From Pseudonocardia broussonetiae (GTDB lineage: Bacteria > Actinomycetota > Actinomycetes > Mycobacteriales > Pseudonocardiaceae): a stretch of DNA of 64,000 nucleotides. The stretch is from assembly GCF_013155125.1 (NCBI RefSeq), contig NZ_CP053564.1, positions 5,525,501 to 5,589,500 of the forward strand, written 5' to 3'. The notes beneath the pieces are model-generated. The model was not told the DNA's origin. It saw nothing but the letters and a program-made list of their open reading frames with translations, and made no database searches. A program made the translations under genes and the position numbers. This document shows, in pieces, positions 8,375 through 17,294 of this stretch. Position 1 is the stretch's first letter. Every line of letters starts with the position of its first letter.

Positions 8375-9873
8375 CAGTGATCACCCTCCAGCGTCAGCGA
8401 GAAGTCCGCCGACTCGATGTGCAGGTACGCCCCGACGCTCGTCTCGACCAGCTCGCGGACGAACTGCATCTCCTTGGTCGTGGGCGCGAAGTCGCGGCTG
8501 CGGGCCGGGGTGGCGCGCATGGTGTCGATCTCGCTCTCGGGCACCAGCAGCCGCAGGATCAGCTCGTCGTCGGAGATGCCGCCGCCGAACCGCTCGCGCA
8601 GCTCCGTGAGACTCGGCTGCGGGGGCTGCCAGTCGGTGTAGGACGCGGCCTTGGGCGTCGCCATGATCGTGTCGAGCACGTTCTGGTCGAGCGGGGCGAC
8701 CGGGTCACCGTAGAAGCCGTGCGCGTAGATCAGCACCTCGTCCGGCACGACGGAGTAGCGCTTGCCGGTGACGACGTTGAGCACCGCCTGCGTGCCCACG
8801 AGCTGCGAGAACGGCGTCGCCATGACGGGGTAGCCGAGCTCCTCGCGCACGCGCGACATCTCGTCGAGGACCTCCTCGAACCGCTCCTCCATCCCCCGGG
8901 CGCGCAGCTGGTCCTTGAACGTGCCCGCCATCCCGCCGGGCAGCTGGTGGCGGTACTGGTACAGCGAGAACTCGGCGGGCTGCCCGACCGGCAGCGCCTC
9001 GTACTCCGCGACGCGCAGCAGGTGCTGCTCGACCGGGGACAGCCGGGACTCGTCCAGGTCGACGTCGAACCCGGCGTAGCGCAGGTTCGCGATCGTGTTC
9101 TCCGTCGACGGCAGCGACACCCCGGCGGCCAGCGGGCGGCTCGCGGTGTGCACGACGTCGGCGCCCGCCAGCAGGCCCTCCAGGTAGTTGATCGGGGCCA
9201 GCGCGTTGTTGGAGTGGAAGTGGATCTCGACGGGCAGCTCCCCCGCCGCGGCCTTGATCGCGGCCACGAGCGTGCGGGTGCGCTCGGGCGTCAGCAGGCC
9301 GGCGGCGTCCTCGAGCTCGATGCCGTCGGCGCCGAGCGCCACCAGCTCGCGGGTGCGGGCGGCGTAGTACTCGTCGGTGTGGAACGGGCTGTCGGCGTAG
9401 AGGATGCAGGGGATCGCGGCCGCGCCCTCGGCCTGCGCGGTCTTCACGAGCCGGCCGATCTTGTCGGTGTTGAACAGCCCGTCGTAGATCCAGAAGCTGC
9501 CGATGCCGTGCGCGCACAGGCGCTGCACCCACAGGTCCATGACGCTGTCGGCCGTCAGCCCGAAGGTCACGATGCCGTTGCTGCGGGCCCCGGCGCGGAC
9601 GGTCGTGCGCGGCATCGCCGACGACAGCGAGATCAGCTGGTCCCAGGGGTCCTCGCGGCAGTGGCGCACGAGCACCTCGAAGATCGAGCTGCCGACGAGG
9701 TCGATCGTGTGGAAGCCGGTGCGGTCGAGCTCGGCGGCCATCGGCAGGCCCATGTCCTTGCGCAGCCGCATGCCCCACCAGCTCTGCGGGCCGTCGCGCA
9801 GGGTCTGGTCGATGACGCCGACCTTCCGGCGGCTGCCGTCGGCGTTGCGGGGGGCGCGGTCGAGGTAGGTCAT
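8374..9873 (-). CDS. Biotin-dependent carboxyltransferase subunit (pyruvate carboxylase/oxaloacetate decarboxylase alpha-like)
   Basis: 499 aa from ATG 9873. The HMG-lyase-like TIM barrel begins with IDQTLRDGPQSWWGMRLR (about residues 21-38), a variant of the DTTLRDxxQS metal/substrate motif, and includes EIHFHSNNALAPINY and ELEDAAGLLTP. A PYC/OADA-type C-terminal domain follows (FKDQLRARG ... LGYPVMATPFSQLVGTQAV). It would transfer carboxyl from biotin to an enolisable substrate. The WWGMR variation at the active site suggests a substrate other than pyruvate; this is inference. Confidence 0.85.
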   Translation of the reverse strand: MTYLDRAPRNADGSRRKVGVIDQTLRDGPQSWWGMRLRKDMGLPMAAELDRTGFHTIDLVGSSIFEVLVRHCREDPWDQLISLSSAMPRTTVRAGARSNGIVTFGLTADSVMDLWVQRLCAHGIGSFWIYDGLFNTDKIGRLVKTAQAEGAAAIPCILYADSPFHTDEYYAARTRELVALGADGIELEDAAGLLTPERTRTLVAAIKAAAGELPVEIHFHSNNALAPINYLEGLLAGADVVHTASRPLAAGVSLPSTENTIANLRYAGFDVDLDESRLSPVEQHLLRVAEYEALPVGQPAEFSLYQYRHQLPGGMAGTFKDQLRARGMEERFEEVLDEMSRVREELGYPVMATPFSQLVGTQAVLNVVTGKRYSVVPDEVLIYAHGFYGDPVAPLDQNVLDTIMATPKAASYTDWQPPQPSLTELRERFGGGISDDELILRLLVPESEIDTMRATPARSRDFAPTTKEMQFVRELVETSVGAYLHIESADFSLTLEGDH

Positions 9874-11312
9874 GTCAGTCCCTGCTTCTCCAGGTGGTCG
9901 GGCAGGCCGCGGACGGCGATCCAGTCGGTGGTGACGTCGCCGGCGCGGAAGTCGGGGTGGTCGAGCGCGTCGCGGATGAAGGCGGCCGTGGTCGGCACGC
10001 CCTCGACGCGCAGGCTGCGCAGTGCGGCGCCGAGGCGGTCGGCGGCGGTGTCGCGGTCCGGCCCGTGGGCGACGATCTTGGCGAGCAGCGAGTCGTAGTA
10101 CGGGCTGACGACGTGGCCGGGCTCGCAGTGGGTGTCGACGCGGACGCCGTCGCCGGTGGGCGGAACCCACACGCCGACGGTGCCGGGGCGGGGCACGAAC
10201 CCCCGGGCCGGGTCCTCGGTGGTGATCCGGGCCTCGATCGCGTGGCCGGTGAGCACGACGTCGTCCTGGGTGATCCGCAGCGGCTCCCCCGCGGCGACGC
10301 GCAGCTGCTCGGCCACCAGGTCGACTCCGGTGACCATCTCGGTCACCGGGTGCTCGACCTGGATCCGCGCGTTGAACTCCAGGAAGGCGAACTCCCCGGT
10401 GTCGGAGTCGAGGATGAACTCGACCGTGCCTGCGCTGTCGAGCCCCAGCGCCCGCGCGAACGCGACGCCGCTCGCGCGGATCGCCTGGCGCACGGGCTCG
10501 GGCAGGTTCGGGGCGGGCGACTCCTCGACGACCTTCTGGTGGCGGCGCTGCAGCGTGCAGTCGCGCTCGCCGAGGTGGACGACGTGGCCGTGGCGGTCGC
10601 CGAGCACCTGCACCTCGATGTGGCGCGCCCGGCGTACGAAGTGCTCGACGTAGAGCCGCCCGTCACCGAAGGCCGACTGCGCCTCCGCGGCCGCCGCGGG
10701 GAACCGCGCGCGCATCCCCTCGTCGTCCTCGACGACCGACATGCCGCGCCCGCCACCGCCCGCCGCGGCCTTGACCAGCACCGGGTAGCCCAGCTCGCGT
10801 GCCGCCGCGACCGCGGCGTCGGTGGAGTCGAGGATCGGCGAGCCGTCGAGCACCGGGATCCCGGCGGCCCGGGCCAGCTCGCGGGCCCGCGCCTTGTCCC
10901 CGGCCTCCGCGACGGCGTCGGGCCGGGGCCCGACGAACACCAGTCCCGCGGCGACGCAGGCCGCCGCGAAGTCCGGGTTCTCCGACAGGAAGCCGTAGCC
11001 GGGGTGGAGCGCGTCGCACCCCGAGCCGAGCGCAGCACTGAGCACCGACGGGATCGCGAGGTAGCTCTGCGCCGCGGGGGCGGGGCCGATGCAGACGGCG
11101 CGGTCGGCCAGGCGCGCGGCGAGCGAGCCGCGGTCGGCGGTGGAGACGGCGACGACCGACTCCAGTCCCAGCGACCGGCACGCCCGTACCACCCGCACGG
11201 CGATCTCGCCGCGGTTGGCGATGAACACCCTGCGGATCGGGGTCGAGCGAGCGGCACCTCCACCCAACCCTGTTGGGCGAGGGTGCCGTTCGCGCAGGTC
11301 GGTGTCAGGCAT
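9870..11312 (-). CDS. Biotin carboxylase subunit
   Basis: 480 aa, ATG 11312. ATP-grasp fold with RVFIANRGEIAVRVVRAC at ~28-45, HPGYGFLSEN (103-112), the glycine loop KAAAGGGGRGM (181-191), ERDCTLQRRHQKVVEE and EFNARIQVEHPVTE. Full length for a stand-alone AccC-type subunit (~450 aa) with a short extra N-terminus. Carboxylates the biotin carried by the next subunit using ATP and bicarbonate. Overlaps both neighbours. Confidence 0.93.
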   Translation of the reverse strand: MPDTDLRERHPRPTGLGGGAARSTPIRRVFIANRGEIAVRVVRACRSLGLESVVAVSTADRGSLAARLADRAVCIGPAPAAQSYLAIPSVLSAALGSGCDALHPGYGFLSENPDFAAACVAAGLVFVGPRPDAVAEAGDKARARELARAAGIPVLDGSPILDSTDAAVAAARELGYPVLVKAAAGGGGRGMSVVEDDEGMRARFPAAAAEAQSAFGDGRLYVEHFVRRARHIEVQVLGDRHGHVVHLGERDCTLQRRHQKVVEESPAPNLPEPVRQAIRASGVAFARALGLDSAGTVEFILDSDTGEFAFLEFNARIQVEHPVTEMVTGVDLVAEQLRVAAGEPLRITQDDVVLTGHAIEARITTEDPARGFVPRPGTVGVWVPPTGDGVRVDTHCEPGHVVSPYYDSLLAKIVAHGPDRDTAADRLGAALRSLRVEGVPTTAAFIRDALDHPDFRAGDVTTDWIAVRGLPDHLEKQGLT

Positions 11313-11871
11313 CGCTCGGCCGGATCAGGAAGAGCACCTGGTCGTACTCCACCATCTCGGCGTTCGCGGCGAGTACCTGCACGACCACCCCGGCCCGCGG
11401 CGTGACCACGGGGTTCATCAGCTTCATGACCTCGACGATGGCGAGCTGCTCGTTCTCGCCGACGTTGCTGCCGACCTCGACGAACGGCGGCTCCCCCGGG
11501 CTCGGAGCGACCCAGAACGCCCCGACGGCGGGCGAGCGGACCTCGACGAGGCCGGTGGTGTCGACGGGTGGGCCCGGCGGGGCCGGGGCGGGGGGCGAGG
11601 GGGCTGCGGCGGGGCCCTCCGGAGTTGCAGGAAAGCCACTTTCCCGCACTCCGGTGGCAGGAACGTGGCTTTCCTGCAAGACGGGGGCGGGTGCGGCGGG
11701 CGCCGGAGCGGCGACGGCCGTGGGCGGCCCGTTCTTCCCCACCGTGATCGTCATGCCCCCGATCTCCAGGGTCATGGCGGTCCAGTCGGACGCCGCGAAG
11801 GTCCGCAGCACCTCCCGCACCCCGCGGTGGGTGACGCTGTCGGGCACGTCGGGCACGTCGGGCCCGCTCAT
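11305..11871 (-). CDS. Biotin carboxyl carrier protein
   Basis: 188 aa. C-terminal biotinyl domain with IVEVMKLMNPV; Lys150 is the biotin site (usual motif EAMKM, here EVMKLM). The N-terminal ~45 residues form a small helical/strand region, then a Pro/Ala-rich linker (51-105). The linker DNA contains a long perfect inverted repeat (separate entry), so part of the linker (about residues 65-83) looks like an inserted mobile-type palindrome kept in frame. Overlaps the genes on both sides. Confidence 0.9.
   Translation of the reverse strand: MSGPDVPDVPDSVTHRGVREVLRTFAASDWTAMTLEIGGMTITVGKNGPPTAVAAPAPAAPAPVLQESHVPATGVRESGFPATPEGPAAAPSPPAPAPPGPPVDTTGLVEVRSPAVGAFWVAPSPGEPPFVEVGSNVGENEQLAIVEVMKLMNPVVTPRAGVVVQVLAANAEMVEYDQVLFLIRPSDA
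11625..11679. repeat. 15-bp perfect inverted repeat inside the BCCP linker codons
   Basis: Arms TTGCAGGAAAGCCAC (11625-11639) and GTGGCTTTCCTGCAA (11665-11679) with a 25-bp centre that itself repeats GGAAAG/CTTTCC and GGCAGGAA elements. AT content is higher than in the flanks. It encodes about 18 linker residues without breaking the frame, resembling REP/RUP-type palindromic units that insert in coding linkers. Confidence 0.75.
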
Positions 11872-13628
11872 GCCGGTCTCCTCTCGTCGGCGCCGGACTG
11901 CGCGGCGGCGTGGGCGGCGGCCGCCAGCAGCACCGGGAGCCGGTGCGCCGCGACGATCACCTCGACGCCGCCGTCCAGGGCGTGGCGCACGCCGTCGGCG
12001 GTGGTGAACAGGGCCCCGCGGACGGTGCGGGTGCCGGGAGGGAGATCGGGCAGCCGCTCCCCCAGCTCCTCGGGCGCTGCGGCGTCGGCGTCGAACACCG
12101 GCGCGGGAACGTCGGCGCCGGGCGCGACAACGCGGACCGGGGCTGCGGCCTCGGCCCAGTCGCACAGGCGACGCAGGTCGTCGTCGCCGGTCTCGTCGAC
12201 GGCGGTGGTCGCCACCTCGCCTGCGTAGACCCGGCCCGCGGTGGCGTCGACGGTGACGGTCCGCCCGACGAGCGCGTCGACGGTGCCCGCGCCGCACCCG
12301 ACGACGCACGGGGTGTCGAGCGCCCGGCTGACGACAGCGGCGTGCGAGGTGGCCCCGCCCTGCTCGGTGACGACGGCGTCCGCGGCGATCATGCCCTGGA
12401 CGTCGTCGGGGCTGGTCGCCCGCCGGACGAGGACGGTGCCCGGCCGCGCCTCCTCGGGGGTGGCGACGGCGAGCCCCGTGGCGACGCCCGGGCTGGCCGC
12501 GGCGCCGGCGGCGAGCAGCTCGGCCACGTCTGCGGCCGCGGGGTCGATCGAGGGCCGCAGCAGCGTGCGGACCTGCTCGGCGGTGACCCGCCCGACGGCC
12601 TCGGCGGGCGTGATCGCGCCCTCGTCGACCAGCGCCACCGCGATCCGGACGGCGGCACGGGCGGTGCGCTTGGCCGGGCGCGACTGCAGCAGGTACAGCT
12701 CGCCGCCCTGCACCGTGAACTCGATGTCCTGGGCGTCGCGGCCCTCGGTGTCGAGGCACTCCGCGGCGGCGAGCAGCTCGGCGTGCACGTCGGGGTGCGA
12801 CGCGGCGAGGTGCGCCAGCGGCTCCGGGGTGACCCGGCCCGACACCACGTCCTCGCCCTGCGCCCGGGGCAGGTACTCGCCGTAGGGCTCGCGCGCGCCG
12901 TCGACGGGGCTGCGGGTGAACAGCACGCCGGTGCCGGAGTCGTCGTCGAGGTTGCCGAACACCATGGCCTGCACGGTGACGGCGGTGCCCAGATCGGGGA
13001 TGCCGTGGTGGTTCCGGTAGGCGACGGCGCGGCGCGAGCGGCTCGACGCGAACACCGCCGCGACGGCCGCGCGCAGCTGCTCCCGCGGGTCGGCGGGCAC
13101 CTCACCGGCGCCGTCCTGGGCGATCGCCGCCCGCACGGCCGCGGTGTCGGGCAGGTCGTCGAGCTCCTCGAGGCAGCCGAGCACGAGCCGCCCGTAGAAG
13201 CCGGTGAACCGGCGGTGCACCTCGGCCGCGAACGCCGGGTCGCCGCTCTCCGCGGCCAGCGCGGTCTCGACGGCGTCGGTGCAGCCCAGGTCGAGGATCG
13301 TGTCCATCATCCCGGGCATGCTGACCGCCGCCCCGGACCGGACCGACACCAGCAGCGGCCGCTCGGTCCCGCCGAAGGTGCGGCCCAGCGACCGCTCCAG
13401 CAGCCGGATGCCCGCCTCCAGCTCCTCGGCGAGCCCGTCGGGCAGCCCGCCCGAGGCCAGGTGCGCGGCGCACGCCTCGGTCGTGACGACGAACGCCGGT
13501 GGCACCCGCAGCCCGAGCGAGCGCATCCGCCACAGACTCCACGCCTTGCCGCCCACCAGGTCCCGGCTCGGCTCGACCGCCGGGTCGTCGGGGACGACGA
13601 TCCACCGGAACCCGGTCGTGGTGCTCAT
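11868..13628 (-). CDS. Pyruvate phosphate dikinase-like protein lacking the PEP/pyruvate barrel
   Basis: 586 aa. An ATP-grasp domain (VGGKAWSLWRMRSLGLRVPP, LVSVRSGAAVSMPGMMDTIL, GNLDDDSGTGVLFTRSP, DIEFTVQGGELYLLQSRPAK at ~301-320) is followed by a swivelling phosphohistidine domain with TEQGGATSHAAVVSR, His429. The usual C-terminal TIM barrel (~350 aa) is absent; only ~130 residues of other sequence follow. Such truncated enzymes (for example phenylphosphate synthase and antibiotic phosphotransferases) phosphorylate another acceptor. The acceptor site may be supplied by other operon proteins. Overlaps both neighbours (ATGA). Confidence 0.85.
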   Translation of the reverse strand: MSTTTGFRWIVVPDDPAVEPSRDLVGGKAWSLWRMRSLGLRVPPAFVVTTEACAAHLASGGLPDGLAEELEAGIRLLERSLGRTFGGTERPLLVSVRSGAAVSMPGMMDTILDLGCTDAVETALAAESGDPAFAAEVHRRFTGFYGRLVLGCLEELDDLPDTAAVRAAIAQDGAGEVPADPREQLRAAVAAVFASSRSRRAVAYRNHHGIPDLGTAVTVQAMVFGNLDDDSGTGVLFTRSPVDGAREPYGEYLPRAQGEDVVSGRVTPEPLAHLAASHPDVHAELLAAAECLDTEGRDAQDIEFTVQGGELYLLQSRPAKRTARAAVRIAVALVDEGAITPAEAVGRVTAEQVRTLLRPSIDPAAADVAELLAAGAAASPGVATGLAVATPEEARPGTVLVRRATSPDDVQGMIAADAVVTEQGGATSHAAVVSRALDTPCVVGCGAGTVDALVGRTVTVDATAGRVYAGEVATTAVDETGDDDLRRLCDWAEAAAPVRVVAPGADVPAPVFDADAAAPEELGERLPDLPPGTRTVRGALFTTADGVRHALDGGVEVIVAAHRLPVLLAAAAHAAAQSGADERRPA

Positions 13629-14227
13629 TCCTCCCGCTCCCGCCCGGTCAGCCGCAGCAGGTGCTCGTGCATCTGGAACCAGACGGTGTGGAACGAGTCG
13701 ACCCGCACCCCGCTGACGTAGTCGGTCTCGCCGCCCTCGGCGCGGGTGAGCGCGGTGCCCAGGCGCTCGACGAACCGCCCGACCAGCGGGTCCTCGACGG
13801 GCCCGAGGACCGCGGGCAGCTTGTCGAGGATCCGTCCGAGGCGGTCGAGGACCTTCGCGTCGTGGTCGGCGTCGGAGTGGTCGTTGGTGACGCGCTCCCC
13901 GCCGACCTCGACGGTCTGCCAGTCGGTGGTGACCTTGAGGACCTGCTTGTTGACGCCGCTCTCGAACGCGTCCATCGCCGCGGCGACGGCCGGGTCGGAC
14001 CGCAGCGCCCCGAACACCACCGGGTAGGCCGCGTCGAGCTGCTCCCGCCCGGCCGGGGTGATCATGAACTTGCCGCGGGCCGCCATCACCGCGCCGTCCG
14101 CGACCGCCTTCTCCAGCTCCGCCTCCACCTCGGTGGCGGGCTGCCCGGAGACTCCGGCCAGCTCCTCGGCCGTGGCGAGCTGCTTCATCGTGAGGGTGTG
14201 CAGGGTGAGCAGGTGGGGGTCGAGCAT
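13625..14227 (-). CDS. Helical protein with N-terminal winged-helix-like segment, unknown role
   Basis: 200 aa from ATG 14227. Residues 1-60 (LTLHTLTMKQLATAEELAGV ... AVADGAVMAARGKFMITPAG) read like a small winged-helix; the rest is helical and acidic (DAFESGVNKQVLKVTTDWQT, VLDRLGRILDKLPAVL, FVERLGTALTRA). I do not recognise the family. Its stop overlaps the start of the dikinase-like gene, so a subunit or assembly function with that enzyme is plausible. Confidence 0.6.
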   Translation of the reverse strand: MLDPHLLTLHTLTMKQLATAEELAGVSGQPATEVEAELEKAVADGAVMAARGKFMITPAGREQLDAAYPVVFGALRSDPAVAAAMDAFESGVNKQVLKVTTDWQTVEVGGERVTNDHSDADHDAKVLDRLGRILDKLPAVLGPVEDPLVGRFVERLGTALTRAEGGETDYVSGVRVDSFHTVWFQMHEHLLRLTGREREE

Positions 14228-14238
14228 CGCAGGTCCTC

Positions 14239-15741
14239 TCAGGGGGTGGTCGCGGCGGCGGTCATGCGGTCGCGCACCTCGCGGCGCAGCGACTTGCCGA
14301 CCGGGCTGGTGGGCAGGTCGGGCCAGATCTCGACGGCCCGGGGGCGCTTGAAGCCGGCGAGGCGCTCCGCGCAGTGGGCGACGATCTCGGCGGGCTCCAC
14401 GTCCGCCCGCAGGACGACGGCCGCGGCCACCCGCTCGCCCCACGTCTCGTCGGGGAGGCCGACGACGGCGGCCTGCGCCACCGCCGGGTGGCTGAGCAGC
14501 GCGTCCTCGACCTCGCGCGGGTACACGTTGAAGCCCCCGCTGATGATCACGTCGTGGCGCCGGTCGAGCAGGTGCAGGTAGCCCTCGCCGTCCCAGCGGC
14601 CGATGTCGCCGGTGTGCAGCCAGCCGTCGGGCTCGAGGGTCTCGGCCGTCGCCTCGGGCCGCCGCCAGTAGTGGTGCATGGTGTGCGGGCCGCGGGTGAG
14701 GATCTCGCCCACCTCGTCGGGGCCCAGGGACCGACCGGCGGCGTCGCGCACGTCGACCTCGACGAACGTGTACGGCTTGCCCGCCGAGGTCAGGCGCTCG
14801 GGGGTGTGCTCCCACGGCTGGAGGCAGGTGATCGCCAGCGGCGCCTCCGCCTGCCCGTAGAGCTGGGCGAACACCGGCCCGAGCACGTCGATCCCACGCT
14901 GCAGCACCGTCGTCGCGATGGGGGCGCCGCCGTAGCAGAGGCGCTCCAGGGCGAGCCCGCCCGACGACGCGAGCGCCGCGGTCGCCGGGTCCTCCAGCAG
15001 CATCGCGATCATCGTCGGCACCATGAACGTCGACGTGGCGCGGTGCCGCTGCGCCGCCTCGAGGAACGCGGCGGGCGAGAACTTCGTGACGAGGACGTTC
15101 GGCGCCCCCTTCACCAGGTGCGGCAGGAAGAACGCGCCGCTGCCGTGGGTGATCGGGGCGGCGTGCAGCATCACCGACGACGGCGTGAGGTTGGGCAGCA
15201 GGTCGACGAGGAAGTTCGCCACCTCGGCCAGTTCGCTGCGCGTCGTGAGCACGACCGCCTTCGGCCGGCCCGTGGTGCCGCCGGTGTAGGCCAGGCGCAG
15301 CGGGGCGTCCAGGTCGCGGCGCACGTCGCACGGCCCGTCGGGCGCGCCGGCGATCATGCCCGGCAGCTCGTCGGAGATGATCATGACCTCGACGGCGGCG
15401 GGCGGGTCGCCGGCGTGCACCAGCGCCCTGGCCTGCGAGTCCTCGATCTTGAACGCGTGCTCGTGGGGCGTCTCGCGGGTGTTGAGCGGCACGCGCACGA
15501 GCCCCGCCTTGGCCAGCGCGTAGTAGACGACGACGCCGTCGATCCCGTTGGGCAGCAGCACCGCCACCCGGTCCCCCGGCTCCAGCCCCCGGGCCAGCAG
15601 GGCGTGGCCGAGCCGGTCGGTGAGTGCGTCGAACTCGGCGAAGCTCACCGTCCGGGCCCCGCCGTCGTCATCCGGGTGGACCAGCGCGGGGGCGGCACCG
15701 AACTGCCGCCCCGCGCGCCGGATCAGGTCGCCGATCTGCAC
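14239..15741 (-). CDS. Acyl-CoA/carboxylic acid-CoA ligase (AMP-forming)
   Basis: 500 aa from GTG 15741, two bases after the preceding stop. Adenylation motifs: LAYTGGTTGRPKAVVL (P-loop), YGQAEAP, GWLHTGDIGRWDGEGYL, DRRHDVIISGGFNVYPREVE and the catalytic Lys in SPVGKSLRRE. ANL superfamily, medium length. It would activate the carboxylated product of the biotin enzymes as a CoA ester for the thiolase. Substrate specificity cannot be told. Confidence 0.88.
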   Translation of the reverse strand: MQIGDLIRRAGRQFGAAPALVHPDDDGGARTVSFAEFDALTDRLGHALLARGLEPGDRVAVLLPNGIDGVVVYYALAKAGLVRVPLNTRETPHEHAFKIEDSQARALVHAGDPPAAVEVMIISDELPGMIAGAPDGPCDVRRDLDAPLRLAYTGGTTGRPKAVVLTTRSELAEVANFLVDLLPNLTPSSVMLHAAPITHGSGAFFLPHLVKGAPNVLVTKFSPAAFLEAAQRHRATSTFMVPTMIAMLLEDPATAALASSGGLALERLCYGGAPIATTVLQRGIDVLGPVFAQLYGQAEAPLAITCLQPWEHTPERLTSAGKPYTFVEVDVRDAAGRSLGPDEVGEILTRGPHTMHHYWRRPEATAETLEPDGWLHTGDIGRWDGEGYLHLLDRRHDVIISGGFNVYPREVEDALLSHPAVAQAAVVGLPDETWGERVAAAVVLRADVEPAEIVAHCAERLAGFKRPRAVEIWPDLPTSPVGKSLRREVRDRMTAAATTP

Positions 15742-15743
15742 GG

Positions 15744-17291
15744 TCAGCCGTTCCCCTGCAGGTCGGCCCGGAGCAGCCCGGCCCCCTTGCCCTGCAGCGT
15801 CCGGCTGTCGCGCTGCGCCAGCTCGTAGAGCGCGTTCGCGCGGTCGGAGGTGTAGTGCCGCTTGACCCACTCCTCGTCGAGGTAGCGGAACTCCGGCGCC
15901 TGCGCGGACGGGGTGAAGCCACGGGCCCTGCGGTTGTACTCGTCGAGCTCCAGGCGCCCCGCGCTCGTCGTCCACAGCCCGGTCTTGGGGTCGAGGCTCG
16001 ACGAGCCGGACAGGCTGGAGCCGGCCGTCGGTGCGAAGTCGTCGTCGGTGAGCACCGAGTACGGCACGCCGGTGAGCATGTTCTGGTTGAGGCCGGAGTA
16101 GCGCGCCATCGTGTACTCGCTGGTCTTCTGGTGCGGGAAGCCCAGCAGGCCGACCATCTCGCCGAGGTCGTCGCGGCCGTACTCGTCGTTCATGAGCGGC
16201 TTGAACCGCTGCACGCGGTCGTCGAGCTGGAACCAGTCGTCCTGGCGGTAGGTCCCGGCGAGGTGCGCGAAGTCCTTGGCCACCGACGAGTAGACCAGGG
16301 CGCCGGCGTCGATCATCTGCTCGCGCGACCAGCCCGCGATGCGCTTCCACAGGTCGGCCGTGGCCGCGTTGAGGATCTCGCGGTAGGACTCCATCGTCTC
16401 CGCGAGCTTCTCCGCGTTCTCCATCCCGACGGGCTGGTAGCCGTCGGTGAGGGCGTCGGAGGTGTACATGCCGACGGCCGCGATGTTGGACGCGTCGTAG
16501 GACGGCTCCGCCTCGAACGAGGCCCAGTCGTCCATGAGGTTGAAGTTGGTGTCCTTGAAGACGATCGGGATCGTGAGGTTGCCGAACGGGAGCTGCGTGG
16601 CGATGCCGTCGAGCCAGGGATAGTCGCCCTCGGTGAGCTCGAAGAAGTCGCGGACGATGAGCTGGCGGTTGTCGCCGAAGTTGTACGGACCGCTGTTGTG
16701 CAGCCCGATCCGGCACTCGCAGTGCGCGAGGAACGCGTACTGCGACAGCTGCGCGACGAGCTTGGTGGCCGCGGTGTGCAGCCGGTCGCCGGGGACGACG
16801 CCGTGCAGGTCGGACTCGAACACCTGCAGCGTGCGCTCGGGCAGGAACTGGCTGCGGTCGCCGAACTCCTTGTTCGTCATGTGGCCGTCGTTGCGGTGGT
16901 AGGCCAGGTTGAAGCGGCGCGAGAAGTCGAGCACGTCGACGACGTCCTCGACGGCGTCGGCCGGGCCCAGCAGGCCCCAGTTCATGAGCATCTCGCGGCC
17001 GATGAGGTAGAAGGCCGGCATGCCCCAGGCGGCGTTGACGGTGTCGACCTTGAGGCTCACCTCGCGGGCCCGGTCGCCGAGCTCCTCGGCCGGCGTCGCG
17101 GCGTCGATCTCCCGGAGCTGCGTGGGCAGCCGGTAGAACGTGTTGAGGTAACTGAGCAGCATGTACGGGTTCATCGGGAACAACTTCGACTCCTGCACCG
17201 TGCGCGTGATGCACAGCCAGTAGGTCGTGTCGCTCAGCTGCCGGAGGTAGTTGTTGGTCTCCAGCAGGCTCTTGTAGCTCAGGTCCGCCAT
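15744..17291 (-). CDS. Partner protein of a swivelling-His domain, family not recognised (paralogue 1)
   Basis: 515 aa from ATG 17291 (a GTG lies one codon before). No signal peptide or membrane segment. Shared landmarks with two other window proteins: SKLFPMNPYMLLSYLNTFYR, ATPAEELGDR, FYLIGREMLMNW, FLAHCECRIGLHNSGPYNFG, IVRDFFELTEGDYPWLDGI and LPFGNL. Cys and His pairs in the HCECRIGLHNSGPY region are candidates for metal or catalytic residues. Directly follows the gene for a stand-alone swivelling domain (0-3 bp gap), a pairing repeated at 21.9-25.1 kb. It may supply the acceptor-substrate site missing from the truncated dikinase; inference only. Confidence 0.7.
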   Translation of the reverse strand: MADLSYKSLLETNNYLRQLSDTTYWLCITRTVQESKLFPMNPYMLLSYLNTFYRLPTQLREIDAATPAEELGDRAREVSLKVDTVNAAWGMPAFYLIGREMLMNWGLLGPADAVEDVVDVLDFSRRFNLAYHRNDGHMTNKEFGDRSQFLPERTLQVFESDLHGVVPGDRLHTAATKLVAQLSQYAFLAHCECRIGLHNSGPYNFGDNRQLIVRDFFELTEGDYPWLDGIATQLPFGNLTIPIVFKDTNFNLMDDWASFEAEPSYDASNIAAVGMYTSDALTDGYQPVGMENAEKLAETMESYREILNAATADLWKRIAGWSREQMIDAGALVYSSVAKDFAHLAGTYRQDDWFQLDDRVQRFKPLMNDEYGRDDLGEMVGLLGFPHQKTSEYTMARYSGLNQNMLTGVPYSVLTDDDFAPTAGSSLSGSSSLDPKTGLWTTSAGRLELDEYNRRARGFTPSAQAPEFRYLDEEWVKRHYTSDRANALYELAQRDSRTLQGKGAGLLRADLQGNG

Positions 17292-17294
17292 CAC

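Noticed and set aside
11305..14227. Complete pyruvate phosphate dikinase
   Set aside because: The PEP/pyruvate TIM barrel is absent from this gene and from its neighbours, so it cannot be a normal PPDK.
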